This document shows positions 17,374 to 26,103 of a stretch of DNA of 64,000 nucleotides, piece by piece. Source of the stretch: Brevibacterium album DSM 18261 (GTDB taxonomy: Bacteria; Actinomycetota; Actinomycetes; Actinomycetales; Brevibacteriaceae). Where the stretch lies: the NCBI RefSeq assembly GCF_000426445.1, contig NZ_AUFJ01000009.1, positions 372,001 to 436,000 on the forward strand. Reading direction: 5' to 3'. A program made the translations under genes and the position numbers. Position 1 is the first letter of the stretch. Each line of letters begins with the position of its first letter. The notes under the pieces were generated by a model. That model was not told the origin of the DNA. It saw only the letters and a program-made list of their open reading frames with translations, and searched no databases.

Positions 17374-18401
17374 CACCGCCGCTGGACGGGCCTGACCGAG
17401 GCGCGGAGCACGAGGTCCGGCACCACGGCGAACTTCGCGGGCTCGCCGGGATCCCGTCCCGCGGCCTTCTCCCCCGCGATCCGCAGGAGCTCGGCCACCG
17501 CGGACTCGGCCAGGCTCGTCCAGTCGTAGGTCACCTGCGACATGGGCGGATCGAGCACATCGGCGTCCGGGATGTCGCCCACCGTCAGCAGGGAGAAGTC
17601 CTCCGGCATCCGCAGCCGCGCCCGCTCGGTTGCCTCGAGGAAGCCCATCGTCAGCGCGGGGGTGGAGCTGATCGCCGCGGTGCAGCCGCGCTCGAGGAGC
17701 TCCTCCGCGGCCTGGGCACCTGCCAGTAGGCCCGACCCGGCCAGAGCGACCGGCGCCTCGGCGCGCGTGGCCTGCACGTGGAGCGTCTGGGCGATCTCAC
17801 GGCGGAAGGCGCTGATCCGCTCGTCCGCCGCCGAGTTCTTCGCCACCGCGAAGCCGATCCGGCGGTGCCCCATGTGCACGAGGTGCCGCACGGCGGTCGC
17901 GATGCCGCTGGAGGCGTCGAGGACGAACTGCGGCAGCCCCGCATGCCGCGCATTCGATATGCGGACCACCGGCAGTCCGGCGCTCGCGAACCGCACCGCC
18001 TCCCGTCCCGCATGCGCACCGCCGAGCACTATCACCCCGGCCGCTCCGCGCTCCAACAGCGGCGTCAGGAGGTCGACGGCACCGGCCGCGGGCAGCCCGG
18101 CGGTGGACCGCAGCGCGATGTGGCCGAGGGAGAAGATCCGCCGGTTGAGGGCGAGCGCGACCGTCTCATAGGGATCGACATCGGGCCCCACCAGCGCATT
18201 CGAGACCACGGCGATGAGCTCGGGGCGCGGACCGCTCCCCGCCGGGGCGGCGGGCGGCTCCACACCGAGGCTGCGCAGCACGTTCGCGACCGCCTCTCGT
18301 GCCGCAGGAGAGGTCGCCTGCCTGCCGCGCAGCACCCGCGAGACGGTGGACTCGGACAGACCGCTGAGCTCCGCCAGCCGCTTGAGCGTCGGCCGGCTCA
18401 T
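17373..18401 (-). CDS. LacI-family transcriptional regulator
   Basis: A 342-residue repressor: N-terminal LacI helix-turn-helix (LKRLAELSGLSESTVSRVLRG, about residues 6-26) followed by a periplasmic-binding-protein-like sensor domain with HMGHRRIGF and the C-terminal SQVTYDWTSLAESAVAELL block. The ATG at 18401 gives the canonical N-terminus; the open frame extends far upstream without meaning. It lies 76 bases behind a second LacI gene and has neither a clear SD nor a -10, so read-through from that gene is likely. Ligand unknown; the nearby SDR and CitMHS carrier are candidate targets. Confidence 0.92.
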   Translation of the reverse strand: MSRPTLKRLAELSGLSESTVSRVLRGRQATSPAAREAVANVLRSLGVEPPAAPAGSGPRPELIAVVSNALVGPDVDPYETVALALNRRIFSLGHIALRSTAGLPAAGAVDLLTPLLERGAAGVIVLGGAHAGREAVRFASAGLPVVRISNARHAGLPQFVLDASSGIATAVRHLVHMGHRRIGFAVAKNSAADERISAFRREIAQTLHVQATRAEAPVALAGSGLLAGAQAAEELLERGCTAAISSTPALTMGFLEATERARLRMPEDFSLLTVGDIPDADVLDPPMSQVTYDWTSLAESAVAELLRIAGEKAAGRDPGEPAKFAVVPDLVLRASVRPVQRR

Positions 18402-18477
18402 GCGCGCACCCCCGCTGTCCTTCCCGCCGCGGCTGCCGAGGCCGGTGCCGCGTGCACGGCCGATGAGGCCTCCGCGC

Positions 18478-19464
18478 TCATCGCTGCACCGCCGTGGTCG
18501 AGCGCCGGGCGATGAGCATGGGGCGGAAGGTGGGCGGTACGGACGGCAGTCCCGGCCCCGGCACTCCCAGAGCGGTGCGCGCCCCCGCTGTGAGCGCCTC
18601 GGCCATCGCGTCCGTGTCGAAGCCGAGAACGGTGGCAGGCGGGCGGATGAAGCGCACCGTGAGCGAATCCCCGAGCCCCACGACGGAGAGGTCGCGCGGC
18701 ACTGCGAGCCCGCGTGCGGCGATCCCGCGGAAGACCCCGTACAGCTGCAGGCCCGACTGCACGATGGCGGCCGTGCACGTGCGGTCCTTGAGCGCGATCG
18801 CGGCCTCGGTGCCCCCCGAGGCGGATTTGGGCACCCGCGCGATCCACTCCGGGAGGCGCTCGGAGAGGCCCGCCATCGGGTGCTCGCTGAGGAAGCGGTC
18901 CTGCAGCTGATCGGCCAGCATCCCCGTGTCATTGCAGATGAGGCCGATCCTCCTGTGCCCCATCTTGGACAGGTGATCGAACGCGAGCGAGAGCCCGCCG
19001 GTGAGGTCGATGCGCGCGGCGATCCTCTCGCCGCTGTGCGCGGGGCGGTCCTCGGGCCGGGCGGTGGCCTCGGCGAACCGGACGACGGGCAGCGGCACGT
19101 CCAGGGGTGCGAAGGTGGGTGTGACGACGAGGGAGGCACCCGCGCGGACCGTGGCGCGCAGCTCGCTGAGATCGGCGCCGAGCGCCGGCGCGGAGGTGAG
19201 CATGCCCATCTGCTGCAGGGCGTCGGAGACTCTGCCCATGACCTCGAGCTGCCAGTGCTCCGGCCGCACCGGCACCCCGACGGCGACGAGGGGATGGTGT
19301 GCGACGGGCAGCAGGGTCGAGCGCGAGTAGCCGAGCTCCTCCATCGCCTGCCGCACCCGCGCCGCCGTGGCGGCAGCGACCGGGCCGCGGTCGTTGATGA
19401 CGCGGGAGACAGTGGTCGCGGACGTCCCCGCGCGCTGCGCGACATCCCCGACAGTGACCGCCAT
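18478..19464 (-). CDS. LacI-family transcriptional regulator
   Basis: A 328-residue LacI-type repressor with helix-turn-helix VGDVAQRAGTSATTVSRVIN at the N-terminus, sensor-domain signature HLSKMGHRRIGLICND, and the C-terminal FIRPPATVLGFDTDAMAEAL block. The ATG at 19464 is preferred over the in-frame ATG at 19473 because TAGGAT ends exactly 7 nt upstream of it, fitting a leaderless mRNA. It is divergent from the SDR gene by 162 bases, which makes that gene a natural target. The two LacI proteins are only distantly similar and so are not a recent duplication. Confidence 0.92.
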   Translation of the reverse strand: MAVTVGDVAQRAGTSATTVSRVINDRGPVAAATAARVRQAMEELGYSRSTLLPVAHHPLVAVGVPVRPEHWQLEVMGRVSDALQQMGMLTSAPALGADLSELRATVRAGASLVVTPTFAPLDVPLPVVRFAEATARPEDRPAHSGERIAARIDLTGGLSLAFDHLSKMGHRRIGLICNDTGMLADQLQDRFLSEHPMAGLSERLPEWIARVPKSASGGTEAAIALKDRTCTAAIVQSGLQLYGVFRGIAARGLAVPRDLSVVGLGDSLTVRFIRPPATVLGFDTDAMAEALTAGARTALGVPGPGLPSVPPTFRPMLIARRSTTAVQR

Positions 19465-19471
19465 GGCCCCC

Positions 19472-19477
19472 ATCCTA
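19472..19477 (-). promoter_or_regulatory. Leaderless -10 box (LacI)
   Basis: TAGGAT on the minus strand ends 7 nt before the ATG at 19464; decides the start. Confidence 0.55.
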
Positions 19478-19626
19478 GTGCGGCCGCGGCACCTCGATCC
19501 GGTATGCGGACGTCGCCGCGCACGTGCCCGCGGAGTGCGCCACCATGAGCGGTGACACACCCACGAGGGGCGAGTCGGGCATCATGAGGATGCGACCCGT
19601 CCGGCAGTGCCGCAGGAAGGACACCC

Positions 19627-20472
19627 ATGACCGCTTCGCAGAACCCCGTCCCCCAGGAGCACCACGACGGGCTCCCCCGCATCCCCGCACTGTTCGACCT
19701 CGGCGGGCAGACGGCCGTCGTGGTCGGCTCCGCCTCCGGCCTGGGCCGCGCGACCGCCGTGGGGCTGGCCGATGCCGGCGCCCGTGTGGTCTGCGCCGAC
19801 CTCGATCTCGCCGGCGCCCGGGAGACCGCGGAGATCATCGCGGCTCGGACGCACGGCGCGCACGAGGCGAACGGGCCCGAGGCCGTGGAGCTGGACATCA
19901 CCTCGACCGCGGCCGTCGACGCCCTCGCGGAGCGCTTCGCGGAGGCGCAGGTGCTCGTCATGACGCCCGGCCTCAATGTGCGCAAGCGGCTCACGGACAC
20001 CGTGGACGCGGAGTTCGACCGCGTCATCGACGTCAACCTCAAGGGCACGTACCGGCTCATGCGGGCGTTCGGCGCGCGCATGGCCGAGCGCGGGCGCGGT
20101 TCGATCGTCACGTTCGCGAGCTTCCGCGCCCTCGTCGTGGAGCCCGGTCAGGGCATCTACGCCGCGGCCAAGGCGGGCGTGGTCCAGCTGACCAAGACCC
20201 TCGCGAGCGAGCTGGGCGGCTCCGGCGTCCGCGTGAACTCGATCCTGCCCGGCCCCTTCGAGACGCCGCTCACGGAGCAGATCAAGGCCGATGAGGAGTG
20301 GTGGAACGCCTACGCGACGAAGGGCGCGCTGGGCCGCTGGGGCTCCCTGCACGAGATCGCGGGCCCTGTGCTGTTCCTCGCCTCGGACGCCTCTTCCTAT
20401 GTCACCGGCCACTCGCTGCTCGTCGACGGCGGGTGGATGGCGCAGGACGGGCGCTTCACCCCGCGCGTCTGA
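19627..20472 (+). CDS. Short-chain dehydrogenase/reductase
   Basis: A 281-residue classical SDR oxidoreductase. The nucleotide-binding motif is VVGSASGLGR (33-41, Ser replacing the usual Thr) with Asp58/Asp60 at the end of beta-2 suggesting NAD(H) preference. Asn137, Ser165, Tyr178 and Lys182 (YAAAK) form the catalytic tetrad, and the C-terminus has SYVTGHSLLVDGGW. The NNAG motif is altered to TPGLN. It resembles gluconate 5-dehydrogenase and 2-deoxygluconate dehydrogenase types. AGGAAGG precedes the ATG. Divergent from the LacI gene; the carrier gene follows after a hairpin. Confidence 0.92.
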   Translation: MTASQNPVPQEHHDGLPRIPALFDLGGQTAVVVGSASGLGRATAVGLADAGARVVCADLDLAGARETAEIIAARTHGAHEANGPEAVELDITSTAAVDALAERFAEAQVLVMTPGLNVRKRLTDTVDAEFDRVIDVNLKGTYRLMRAFGARMAERGRGSIVTFASFRALVVEPGQGIYAAAKAGVVQLTKTLASELGGSGVRVNSILPGPFETPLTEQIKADEEWWNAYATKGALGRWGSLHEIAGPVLFLASDASSYVTGHSLLVDGGWMAQDGRFTPRV

Positions 20473-20475
20473 GCT

Positions 20476-20560
20476 CTCCTTCACCGCATCCCGCCGAGTG
20501 AGCGGTTCCTGTCGGTCTGAGCGTGGCATACCGACAGGAACCGCTCACCCGGTGAAGGAG
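20476..20560 (+). terminator. Compound palindrome after SDR
   Basis: 19-bp perfect arms (GTGAGCGGTTCCTGTCGGT, 20498-20516, and complement at 20530-20548) around 13 nt, enclosed by outer 10-bp arms (CTCCTTCACC 20476-20485 / GGTGAAGGAG 20551-20560). It begins 3 bases after the SDR stop. Confidence 0.8.
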
Positions 20561-20578
20561 GGGCTGGCCCCCCTGTGC

Positions 20579-20642
20579 CTCCGATGCGAGATCCGTCACG
20601 TCATAACGGATCGGAGCGACATCCGTCGGGGCGCTGTATAGG
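20579..20642 (+). promoter_or_regulatory. Operator-like palindrome and promoter of the CitMHS carrier
   Basis: GATCCGT-N9-ACGGATC (20590-20612), extended by CTCCGAT/ATCGGAG flanks, lies just upstream of a -10-like TATAGG (20637-20642). No clear -35 is seen. The position suits a repressor or activator site about 100 nt before the carrier start; the regulator may be one of the two LacI proteins, but the spacing is wider than in a classic LacI operator. Confidence 0.4.
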
Positions 20643-20713
20643 CTTCGCGAGGGCGCACGGCCGGCGCAGGCCTCCCGCCCGCGCCCTGCCTCCGTCCCGG
20701 GAACGCACTCATC

Positions 20714-22084
20714 ATGGAACTCACAGAACCAGACACCCTGCTCACCACGATCGGCCTGCTGTCCATCGCAGCGACCGTGGGCCTCCTCATCTGGGGCAAG
20801 GTCTCGCCCGTCGTCGCGATGGTGGTGGTCCCGCTCCTCGGTGCGATCGCCACGGGTGCGACCTTCACCGACCTCCAGGAGTGGTTCGACGGCGGCCTGG
20901 CCTCGGTCATGAGCGTCGTCGTGATGTTCATCTTCGCGATCATCTACTTCGGGATCCTCTCCGATGCGGGCCTGTTCGATCCCGTGATCCGCGGGCTCAT
21001 CCTCGCCACGCGCGGCCGGGTGGTCCTCGTGACGGTGGGCACCGTGCTCATCGGCGCGGTCGCGCACCTCGACGGCGCCGGCGCCACGACCTTCCTGCTC
21101 ACGATCCCCGCGCTGCTTCCCCTCTACACCGCGCTGGGGATGAGCCGCTACCTGCTCCTCCTGCTGCTGGCTCTGTCCGCCTCGATCATCAACATGGTGC
21201 CGTGGGGCGGTCCGCTCGCCCGCACAGCGACCACCACGGGCATCGACCCCGCCGAGCTCTACCGCGAGCTCCTGCCCGTGCAGGGCGCGGCGATGGTCCT
21301 GCTCCTGTGCCTCGCCGTGGTGCTGGGAATCCGCGAGAAGAGGCGGATCGCCGTGCACTCCGGAGTCGCGGCGAGCAGCGGGCCCGTCGACGTGCGGAAG
21401 ATCGCGGACGACTTCACCGCCCGTCAGCTCGCCTCCCGCAAGGAGGTGCAGCGCGACATCGCCGGCGGACGCCTCGTCTACTGGACCAACGTGCTCCTGA
21501 CCGCCGCTCTGCTCACGGTCATGCTCGGCGGCTGGCTGTCGCCGGCCCTCACCTTCCTCATCGGCGTCGCACTCGCTCTGCCGCTGAACTTCCGCACCGC
21601 GAAGATCCAGACGGACCGCATGAAGGTCTACGCCCCCAATGCGCTCATGATGGCAGCGGTCATCATCGCCGCCGCTGTGTTCCTGGGGGTGCTGCGCGAC
21701 TCCGGCATGCTCGAGTCCATCGCTCTCTCCCTCCTGGCAGTCATCCCCGATGCCGTGGGCAGCTACCTCCACATCATCGTGGGCTTCCTGGGCGTGCCGC
21801 TGGACATCATGACCTCGACGGACGCCTACTACTTCTCCGTCCTGCCGCTGGTCGACGCGACCGCGAGCCAGTTCGGCGTCGCCACGACCTCGACCGCGTT
21901 CGCGCTGCTGCTGGGCAACATCATCGGCACCTTCGTCAGCCCGTTCTCCCCGGCCCTGTGGCTCGCCCTGGGCCTGGCCGAGGCGAACATGGGCAAGCAC
22001 CTGAAGTACTCCTTCTTCATCACGTGGGCCTTCAGCATCGTGCTGCTGATCATCGCGATCCTGATGGGCGTCGTCCAGGTGTAG
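20714..22084 (+). CDS. CitMHS-family organic-acid carrier
   Basis: A 456-residue polytopic membrane protein with about 11-12 helices. The N-terminal GLLIWGKVSPVVAMVVVPLLGA block, the HLDGAGATTFLLTIPALLP segment and NMVPWGGPLARTATT are typical of CitMHS transporters, which import citrate complexed with divalent cations by proton symport. Substrate identity (citrate, tricarballylate or another acid) cannot be read. The start region lacks a strong SD, but the ATG begins the normal N-terminus. With the SDR and two LacI genes it may form a hydroxy-acid uptake and oxidation locus; that link is inference. Confidence 0.88.
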   Translation: MELTEPDTLLTTIGLLSIAATVGLLIWGKVSPVVAMVVVPLLGAIATGATFTDLQEWFDGGLASVMSVVVMFIFAIIYFGILSDAGLFDPVIRGLILATRGRVVLVTVGTVLIGAVAHLDGAGATTFLLTIPALLPLYTALGMSRYLLLLLLALSASIINMVPWGGPLARTATTTGIDPAELYRELLPVQGAAMVLLLCLAVVLGIREKRRIAVHSGVAASSGPVDVRKIADDFTARQLASRKEVQRDIAGGRLVYWTNVLLTAALLTVMLGGWLSPALTFLIGVALALPLNFRTAKIQTDRMKVYAPNALMMAAVIIAAAVFLGVLRDSGMLESIALSLLAVIPDAVGSYLHIIVGFLGVPLDIMTSTDAYYFSVLPLVDATASQFGVATTSTAFALLLGNIIGTFVSPFSPALWLALGLAEANMGKHLKYSFFITWAFSIVLLIIAILMGVVQV

Positions 22085-22088
22085 GCGT

Positions 22089-22165
22089 CGCCCACTCCCG
22101 CTTCCCACCCTTTGTGCCGCTGGCCGCCCGTACATATCCGGGCGGCCAGCGGTGCAAGGGGTGGG
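22089..22165. repeat. Palindromic repeat, copy A
   Basis: 77 bases repeated at 23084-23160 with three differences; the first 53 bases (22089-22141) are identical. It contains a palindrome with core arms CCGCTGGCCGCCCG (22117-22130) and complement (22139-22152) around TACATATC and imperfect outer arms CCCACCC.../...GGGTGGG. It follows the CitMHS stop by 4 bases and should terminate it. Confidence 0.9.
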
Positions 22166-22206
22166 GAGAGCGTACGCACCCACAGTGGTCATCTTGGAGG
22201 AATGAA

Positions 22207-22920
22207 TTGTCACAGCAGTTTCCATACGGACAGCAGGCTCCGCACCCTCAGCCCTACTGGAACCAGGGACAGCAGGCCGTGCAAGAACCCACCGGCCTGC
22301 AGATCACGGCGATCATCATCGCTGCCGCCGCATTTCTGACCGGGCTGATTCCGTTCCTCGGTCTGGTGTTGGGCGCAGTCGGCGTCATCCTGGCGATCAT
22401 CGCGATGCGACGTAGGCGCCTGCGGCCTATGTCAGTCACTGGGCTGGTGCTCTCGGCACTGGCCCTCCTGACATCCGCGGTCACGTCTCTTCTGCTGATA
22501 CTGGCTCTTATCGCTTCGGCCCCACCGCCCGCTTCGCAGACGGAGGGCCTTGAGCGCAGCGATTTCGCCGAAGTCGAAGACCGTGACTTCGCTCAGATCG
22601 CGAAGGCGCCGGACGACCACACAGGCGAGCACATCGTGGTCTACGGTCAGATCACACAGCTCGACTCCGCGACCGGGAAGTGCACGATGCGCGTGAATGT
22701 TGCGGAATCCCGGCAGAACGAGTTCTACGAATACGATGAGAACGCAGTCGTCTTTGCAGGGGATCGAGTGAGCGACTGCCCAGCGATGGACTCGCTCGTC
22801 ACTGACGACGTCGTGAAACTGTGGGTGACAGTGGAAGGGAGCTACAGCTACACAACGATGATCGGCGGATCCACGACAGTTCCCGCCTTCGGCCTGTTCG
22901 AGGTCGAAGTGATCTCCTGA
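22207..22920 (+). CDS. DUF4190-like small membrane protein
   Basis: A 237-residue protein whose TTG start (22207) is fixed by GGAGG at 22196-22200. A Gln/Pro-rich N-terminus (FPYGQQAPHPQPYWNQGQQ) is followed by two hydrophobic segments (about 38-100) separated by RRRR in the DUF4190 manner, and an extracellular C-terminal domain (about 110-237) with Cys pairs, probably an OB-like fold. Function is unknown. Codon use is visibly more relaxed than in neighbours (gaattg, tttcca, gaatac), and the gene is enclosed by near-identical 77-base palindromic repeats, both of which suggest acquisition or duplication of its flanks. Confidence 0.75.
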   Translation: MSQQFPYGQQAPHPQPYWNQGQQAVQEPTGLQITAIIIAAAAFLTGLIPFLGLVLGAVGVILAIIAMRRRRLRPMSVTGLVLSALALLTSAVTSLLLILALIASAPPPASQTEGLERSDFAEVEDRDFAQIAKAPDDHTGEHIVVYGQITQLDSATGKCTMRVNVAESRQNEFYEYDENAVVFAGDRVSDCPAMDSLVTDDVVKLWVTVEGSYSYTTMIGGSTTVPAFGLFEVEVIS

Positions 22921-22969
22921 CACTCCCGCCGGCGTCGCACCCCTTTTGCGGCAGCTTCCAAGCGGCATA

Positions 22970-23039
22970 ACGCCCATTTTTCACGCAGACGCCCAGCTGT
23001 TCCTGCGAACAGCTGGGCGTCTGCGTGAAAAATGGGCGT
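22970..23039. terminator. 33-bp perfect hairpin
   Basis: Arms 22970-23002 and 23007-23039 are exact complements around the loop CTGC. Each arm has a run of five T or A in its outer third, so read on the plus strand the fold resembles a terminator of unusual length for the DUF4190-like gene. Confidence 0.9.
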
Positions 23040-23083
23040 GGAGCGCGAAGCACCAAAGCGCGGAGCCCCGAGGCGAGATCGCG

Positions 23084-23160
23084 CGCCCACTCCCGCTTCC
23101 CACCCTTTGTGCCGCTGGCCGCCCGTACATATCCGGTCGGCCAGCGGCACAAGGGGTGGG
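23084..23160. repeat. Palindromic repeat, copy B
   Basis: Second copy of the 22089-22165 repeat, offset by 995 bases. Arms CCCACCCTTTGTGCCGCTGGCCG (23099-23121, 23 bp, one G-U) pair with 23138-23160. It ends 21 bases before the rlmB stop and can terminate that minus-strand gene. Confidence 0.9.
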
Positions 23161-23181
23161 AACGCCTCAACTGCCGCGCAG

Positions 23182-24156
23182 TCACTCCTGCGCGGCGGCC
23201 TCCTGGCCGGCACCTCGGGCGCGTGCGATCTCGTAGAGGCTCACGGCGGCGGCCACACCGGCGTTGAGCGATTCGGTCGTCGCCGCGATCGGGATCGACA
23301 CCACCTGGTCGCAGACCTCGCGCGCGAGGCGGGAGAGGCCCCTGCCCTCGCTGCCCACCACGAGGCACACGGGCTGATCCGCGAGCGCGAGGCCGGGCAG
23401 GGACACGTCCCCGTCCATGTCGAGCCCGAGGACGAACACGCCCTGCTTCTTCAGCTCCTGCAGGCTGCGGACGAGGTTCACCACCTGGGCCACCGGGATG
23501 CGGGAGGCCGCACCGGCGGAGGTCTTCCACGCCGCGGCCGTCATCGCGGCCGCGCGACGCTCGGTGACGATGACGCCGTGCCCGCCGAACGCCGCCGTGG
23601 AGCGCACGATCGCGCCCAGGTTGCGGGGGTCCGTGATGCCGTCGAGGGCCACGAGCAGCGGCGTCTCGTACCGGTCGGCGGCCAGCCGGAGCAGATCGTC
23701 CGGGTGCGCATACTCGTACGGCGGCACCTGGAGGGCGATGCCCTGGTGGATCGCCCCGTCCGTGAGCCGGTCGAGGTCCTGCTTGCCGGCCTCGAGCATC
23801 GCCACACCCCGGTCCGCGGCGAGCGCGATGGCCTCGCGCACGCGCTCGTCCGAGTCCGCGCGCGGGGACACGTAGAGCGCAGTGGCGGGCACGCCCTCGC
23901 GCAGCGCCTCGACGACGGAGTTCCGGCCGGCGACGAGGTCCGCGCCCGCCTCCTTCTTCCGCCGCTTCGACTGCTGACGCTGCTGCTCGCGCCGCTTGTC
24001 CTCGGGGCTCTTGTACGCCTTGTGGTAGACGCGGTCCTCGGCCTTGGGCGTGGGGCCCTTGCCCTCGAGCGCGCGCCGCCCCTTGCCCCCGGAGCCCTTC
24101 GTGGGGCCCTTCTTGCCGCCCTTGCGGATCGCTCCGCCGCGTGATGCCGGTGCCAT
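23182..24156 (-). CDS. rlmB: 23S rRNA 2'-O-methyltransferase, SpoU/RlmB type
   Basis: A 324-residue protein. A Lys/Gly-rich disordered N-terminus (1-75) precedes the substrate-binding domain (AGRNSVVEALREG) and the SpoU knot with motif 1 DGITDPRNLGAIVRSTAAFG, motif 2 VVGSEGRGLSR and motif 3 SIPIAATTESLNAGVAAAVSLYE. In E. coli RlmB methylates G2251 of 23S rRNA. The ATG at 24156 is chosen for its GGAGAC SD at 5-nt spacing; an in-frame ATG 13 codons upstream lacks one. It sits 68 bases behind cysS, the usual actinobacterial neighbour. Confidence 0.94.
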   Translation of the reverse strand: MAPASRGGAIRKGGKKGPTKGSGGKGRRALEGKGPTPKAEDRVYHKAYKSPEDKRREQQRQQSKRRKKEAGADLVAGRNSVVEALREGVPATALYVSPRADSDERVREAIALAADRGVAMLEAGKQDLDRLTDGAIHQGIALQVPPYEYAHPDDLLRLAADRYETPLLVALDGITDPRNLGAIVRSTAAFGGHGVIVTERRAAAMTAAAWKTSAGAASRIPVAQVVNLVRSLQELKKQGVFVLGLDMDGDVSLPGLALADQPVCLVVGSEGRGLSRLAREVCDQVVSIPIAATTESLNAGVAAAVSLYEIARARGAGQEAAAQE

Positions 24157-24224
24157 GGTGTCTCCGTAGTCTCTCGTGTGGGCCGGTGCCGGCATGGTGC
24201 CCGCGCGGCCGGTGGAGGCCTGTC

Positions 24225-25847
24225 TCAGGCCAGATCGTAGCGGTAGCCGTCCGGGGTGTCCTCGATGAGGACGCCGGCCTCCCGCAGCTGTGCACGGATC
24301 GCGTCCGCGGTCTCGTAGTCCCTGTCCGCCTTGGCCTGCGCGCGCCGGCTCGCGAGGAGCTCCACGAGCGCGGAGACGACCTCGCCGCCGCGCCCTCCCT
24401 CTGCCGCCGAGGCCTGCGCGGTGCCGCGCTCACCCTCCCAGGCCGGATCGGTGGGATTGGTGCCGAGGATGTCGAGCATGAGCTCGGTCTGCGCGAGCGC
24501 ATGCGCCAGCCGGAGGCCGAGGATGCGCACGTCCGCGCTCCCGCTCGGGTCCGTGCCCTCCTCCCCGCCCACGGCGGAGGCGAACAGCTCACGGCTGAGG
24601 ACTGCCGCCTCGGCGTCCCCGCCTGCGGCAGCCGCGCCCGAGGTGCCGGCTACCGCCGACTCCGCCTGCCGCAGCTGCGTGAGCAGCTTGGTGCCGGTGC
24701 GGACCGTGGCGAAGACGGAGGCCAGCGCCCGCGGGATCGAGAGGTCCTCGTCCATCGCGATCGCGAAGTCCTCGGGCACGTCGACGAGGCGGTCGTCGTA
24801 GCCGACCGCGGCCTGCGGGACCGGCACCTCCAGACCTGCGCGCACCAGCGCCTCGCGCGCGCGCTCGACGAATCCGGACACGCGTTCGTAGGCCGCCCGC
24901 TGCCGTTCGACGAGCTCGGGTGAGAACTCGAGGACCGAGCGGTAGTGGGCGGTGGAGAGGAAGTGCCGCAGCACGGCGGCGGGGAAGCGCTCCAGCAGAT
25001 CGTGCGCGAACACGGAGTTGCCCAGCGACTTCGACATCTTGTCCCCGTCCACGCTGAGCAGGCCGGAGTGCATCCAGATGTTCGCGAAGGCGTCGCCGGC
25101 GGCCGTGGACTGCGCCAGCTCGTTCTCGTGGTGCGGGAAGCGGAGGTCGAGGCCGCCGCCGTGGATGTCGAACTGCGCACCCAGATACTTCGTCGACATC
25201 GCCGAGCACTCGATGTGCCAGCCCGGCCGGCCCCGGCCCCACGGCGAGGGCCACGACGCCGTGTCCGGCTCCGTCTCCTTGTGCCCCTTCCACAGCGCGA
25301 AATCGCGGACGTCGCGCTTGCCGCGCGGATCGGCGTCCGCGGCGTCGGCCATGTCGTCGACGCTCTGGTGCGTGAGCGCACCGTAGTCCGGCCACGAGCG
25401 GACGTCGAAGTACACGTCGCCAGAGCCGTCCTCGGCGGCATAGGCGTGCCCGGCGGCGATGAGCCGGCCGATGAGCTCGACCATCTCCGTGATGTGGCCG
25501 GTGGCCCGCGGCTCGTAGGTGGGCGGCAGGACGCCGAGAGCGGCATAGGCCGAGGTGAAGACCTGCTCGTAGCGGTAGGCGTGCGCCCACCACGTCCGCC
25601 CCTCCTCCACGGACTTCGCGAGGATCTTGTCGTCGATGTCCGTGACGTTCCGGACGAGGGTCACCCGCAGGCCCCGGTAGAGCAGCCAGCGGCGCAGCTG
25701 GTCGAACACGACTGCGGAGCGCATGTGCCCGATATGCGGTGCCCCCTGCACCGTGGCACCGCAGACGTAGATCCCCACTTCACCGTCGGTGACGGGCGTG
25801 AGGGGAACGAGGTCGCGGGCGGCGGTGCTGTGCAGTCGAATGGTCAC
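24225..25847 (-). CDS. cysS: Cysteinyl-tRNA synthetase
   Basis: A 540-residue class I synthetase charging tRNA-Cys. Zn ligand Cys29 in YVCGATV, HIGH at 38-41, Zn ligand in WHIECSAMS, the [15 protein letters not shown] motif and KMSKS in [11 protein letters not shown] are all intact. It is 60-80 residues longer than usual owing to Ala/Gly/Ser-rich insertions in the C-terminal helical part (about 395-500). MshC, the mycothiol paralogue, is shorter, and the operon position next to rlmB supports CysS. The GTG start is 6 nt behind TAGACT with no SD, so the mRNA is probably leaderless. Confidence 0.95.
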   Translation of the reverse strand: MTIRLHSTAARDLVPLTPVTDGEVGIYVCGATVQGAPHIGHMRSAVVFDQLRRWLLYRGLRVTLVRNVTDIDDKILAKSVEEGRTWWAHAYRYEQVFTSAYAALGVLPPTYEPRATGHITEMVELIGRLIAAGHAYAAEDGSGDVYFDVRSWPDYGALTHQSVDDMADAADADPRGKRDVRDFALWKGHKETEPDTASWPSPWGRGRPGWHIECSAMSTKYLGAQFDIHGGGLDLRFPHHENELAQSTAAGDAFANIWMHSGLLSVDGDKMSKSLGNSVFAHDLLERFPAAVLRHFLSTAHYRSVLEFSPELVERQRAAYERVSGFVERAREALVRAGLEVPVPQAAVGYDDRLVDVPEDFAIAMDEDLSIPRALASVFATVRTGTKLLTQLRQAESAVAGTSGAAAAGGDAEAAVLSRELFASAVGGEEGTDPSGSADVRILGLRLAHALAQTELMLDILGTNPTDPAWEGERGTAQASAAEGGRGGEVVSALVELLASRRAQAKADRDYETADAIRAQLREAGVLIEDTPDGYRYDLA

Positions 25848-25853
25848 CGCCCC

Positions 25854-25859
25854 AGTCTA
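25854..25859 (-). promoter_or_regulatory. Leaderless -10 box (cysS)
   Basis: TAGACT on the minus strand ends 6 nt before the GTG at 25847; cysS therefore has its own promoter rather than depending on ispF. Confidence 0.6.
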
Positions 25860-26002
25860 TCGGGGAGGGCGCACCTCCCCGGGGGCGAACGCGGTCGGGC
25901 ACAGGGCGCCTTCATCACAATCGGGCGACGACTGCGCCGGACTCGGCCGCCCGGCATTGCATCGCCGGGTGACCTCTGACACGATCCTCATACGCTTCAC
26001 AG

Positions 26003-26027
26003 CTCACGGTGATGTGAGACGTAGAAT
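26003..26027 (+). promoter_or_regulatory. metPS promoter with CTCAC-N6-GTGAG site
   Basis: TAGAAT at 26022-26027 is the likely -10, giving a leader of about 70 nt. The inverted repeat CTCAC-N6-GTGAG at 26003-26018 lies between the expected -35 and the -10 and could be a repressor site. The rest of the 256-base gap shows no gene. Confidence 0.45.
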
Positions 26028-26103
26028 CCGTTGCGCTCACTCAGCCTCTCCTGCCGGGATGACCCATTCCGCGCACCGAGGCGAAACGAAAGGACCCCTT
26101 CCC

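Noticed and set aside
17373..20111. A 912-residue minus-strand frame spanning both LacI genes and the SDR
   Set aside because: The C-terminal 342 residues are a complete LacI protein; the remainder reads antisense to the SDR and out of frame through the second LacI gene.
22089..23160. Insertion sequence with inverted repeats
   Set aside because: The flanking repeats are direct copies of a palindrome and the enclosed gene encodes a membrane protein, not a transposase; no target-site duplication is evident.
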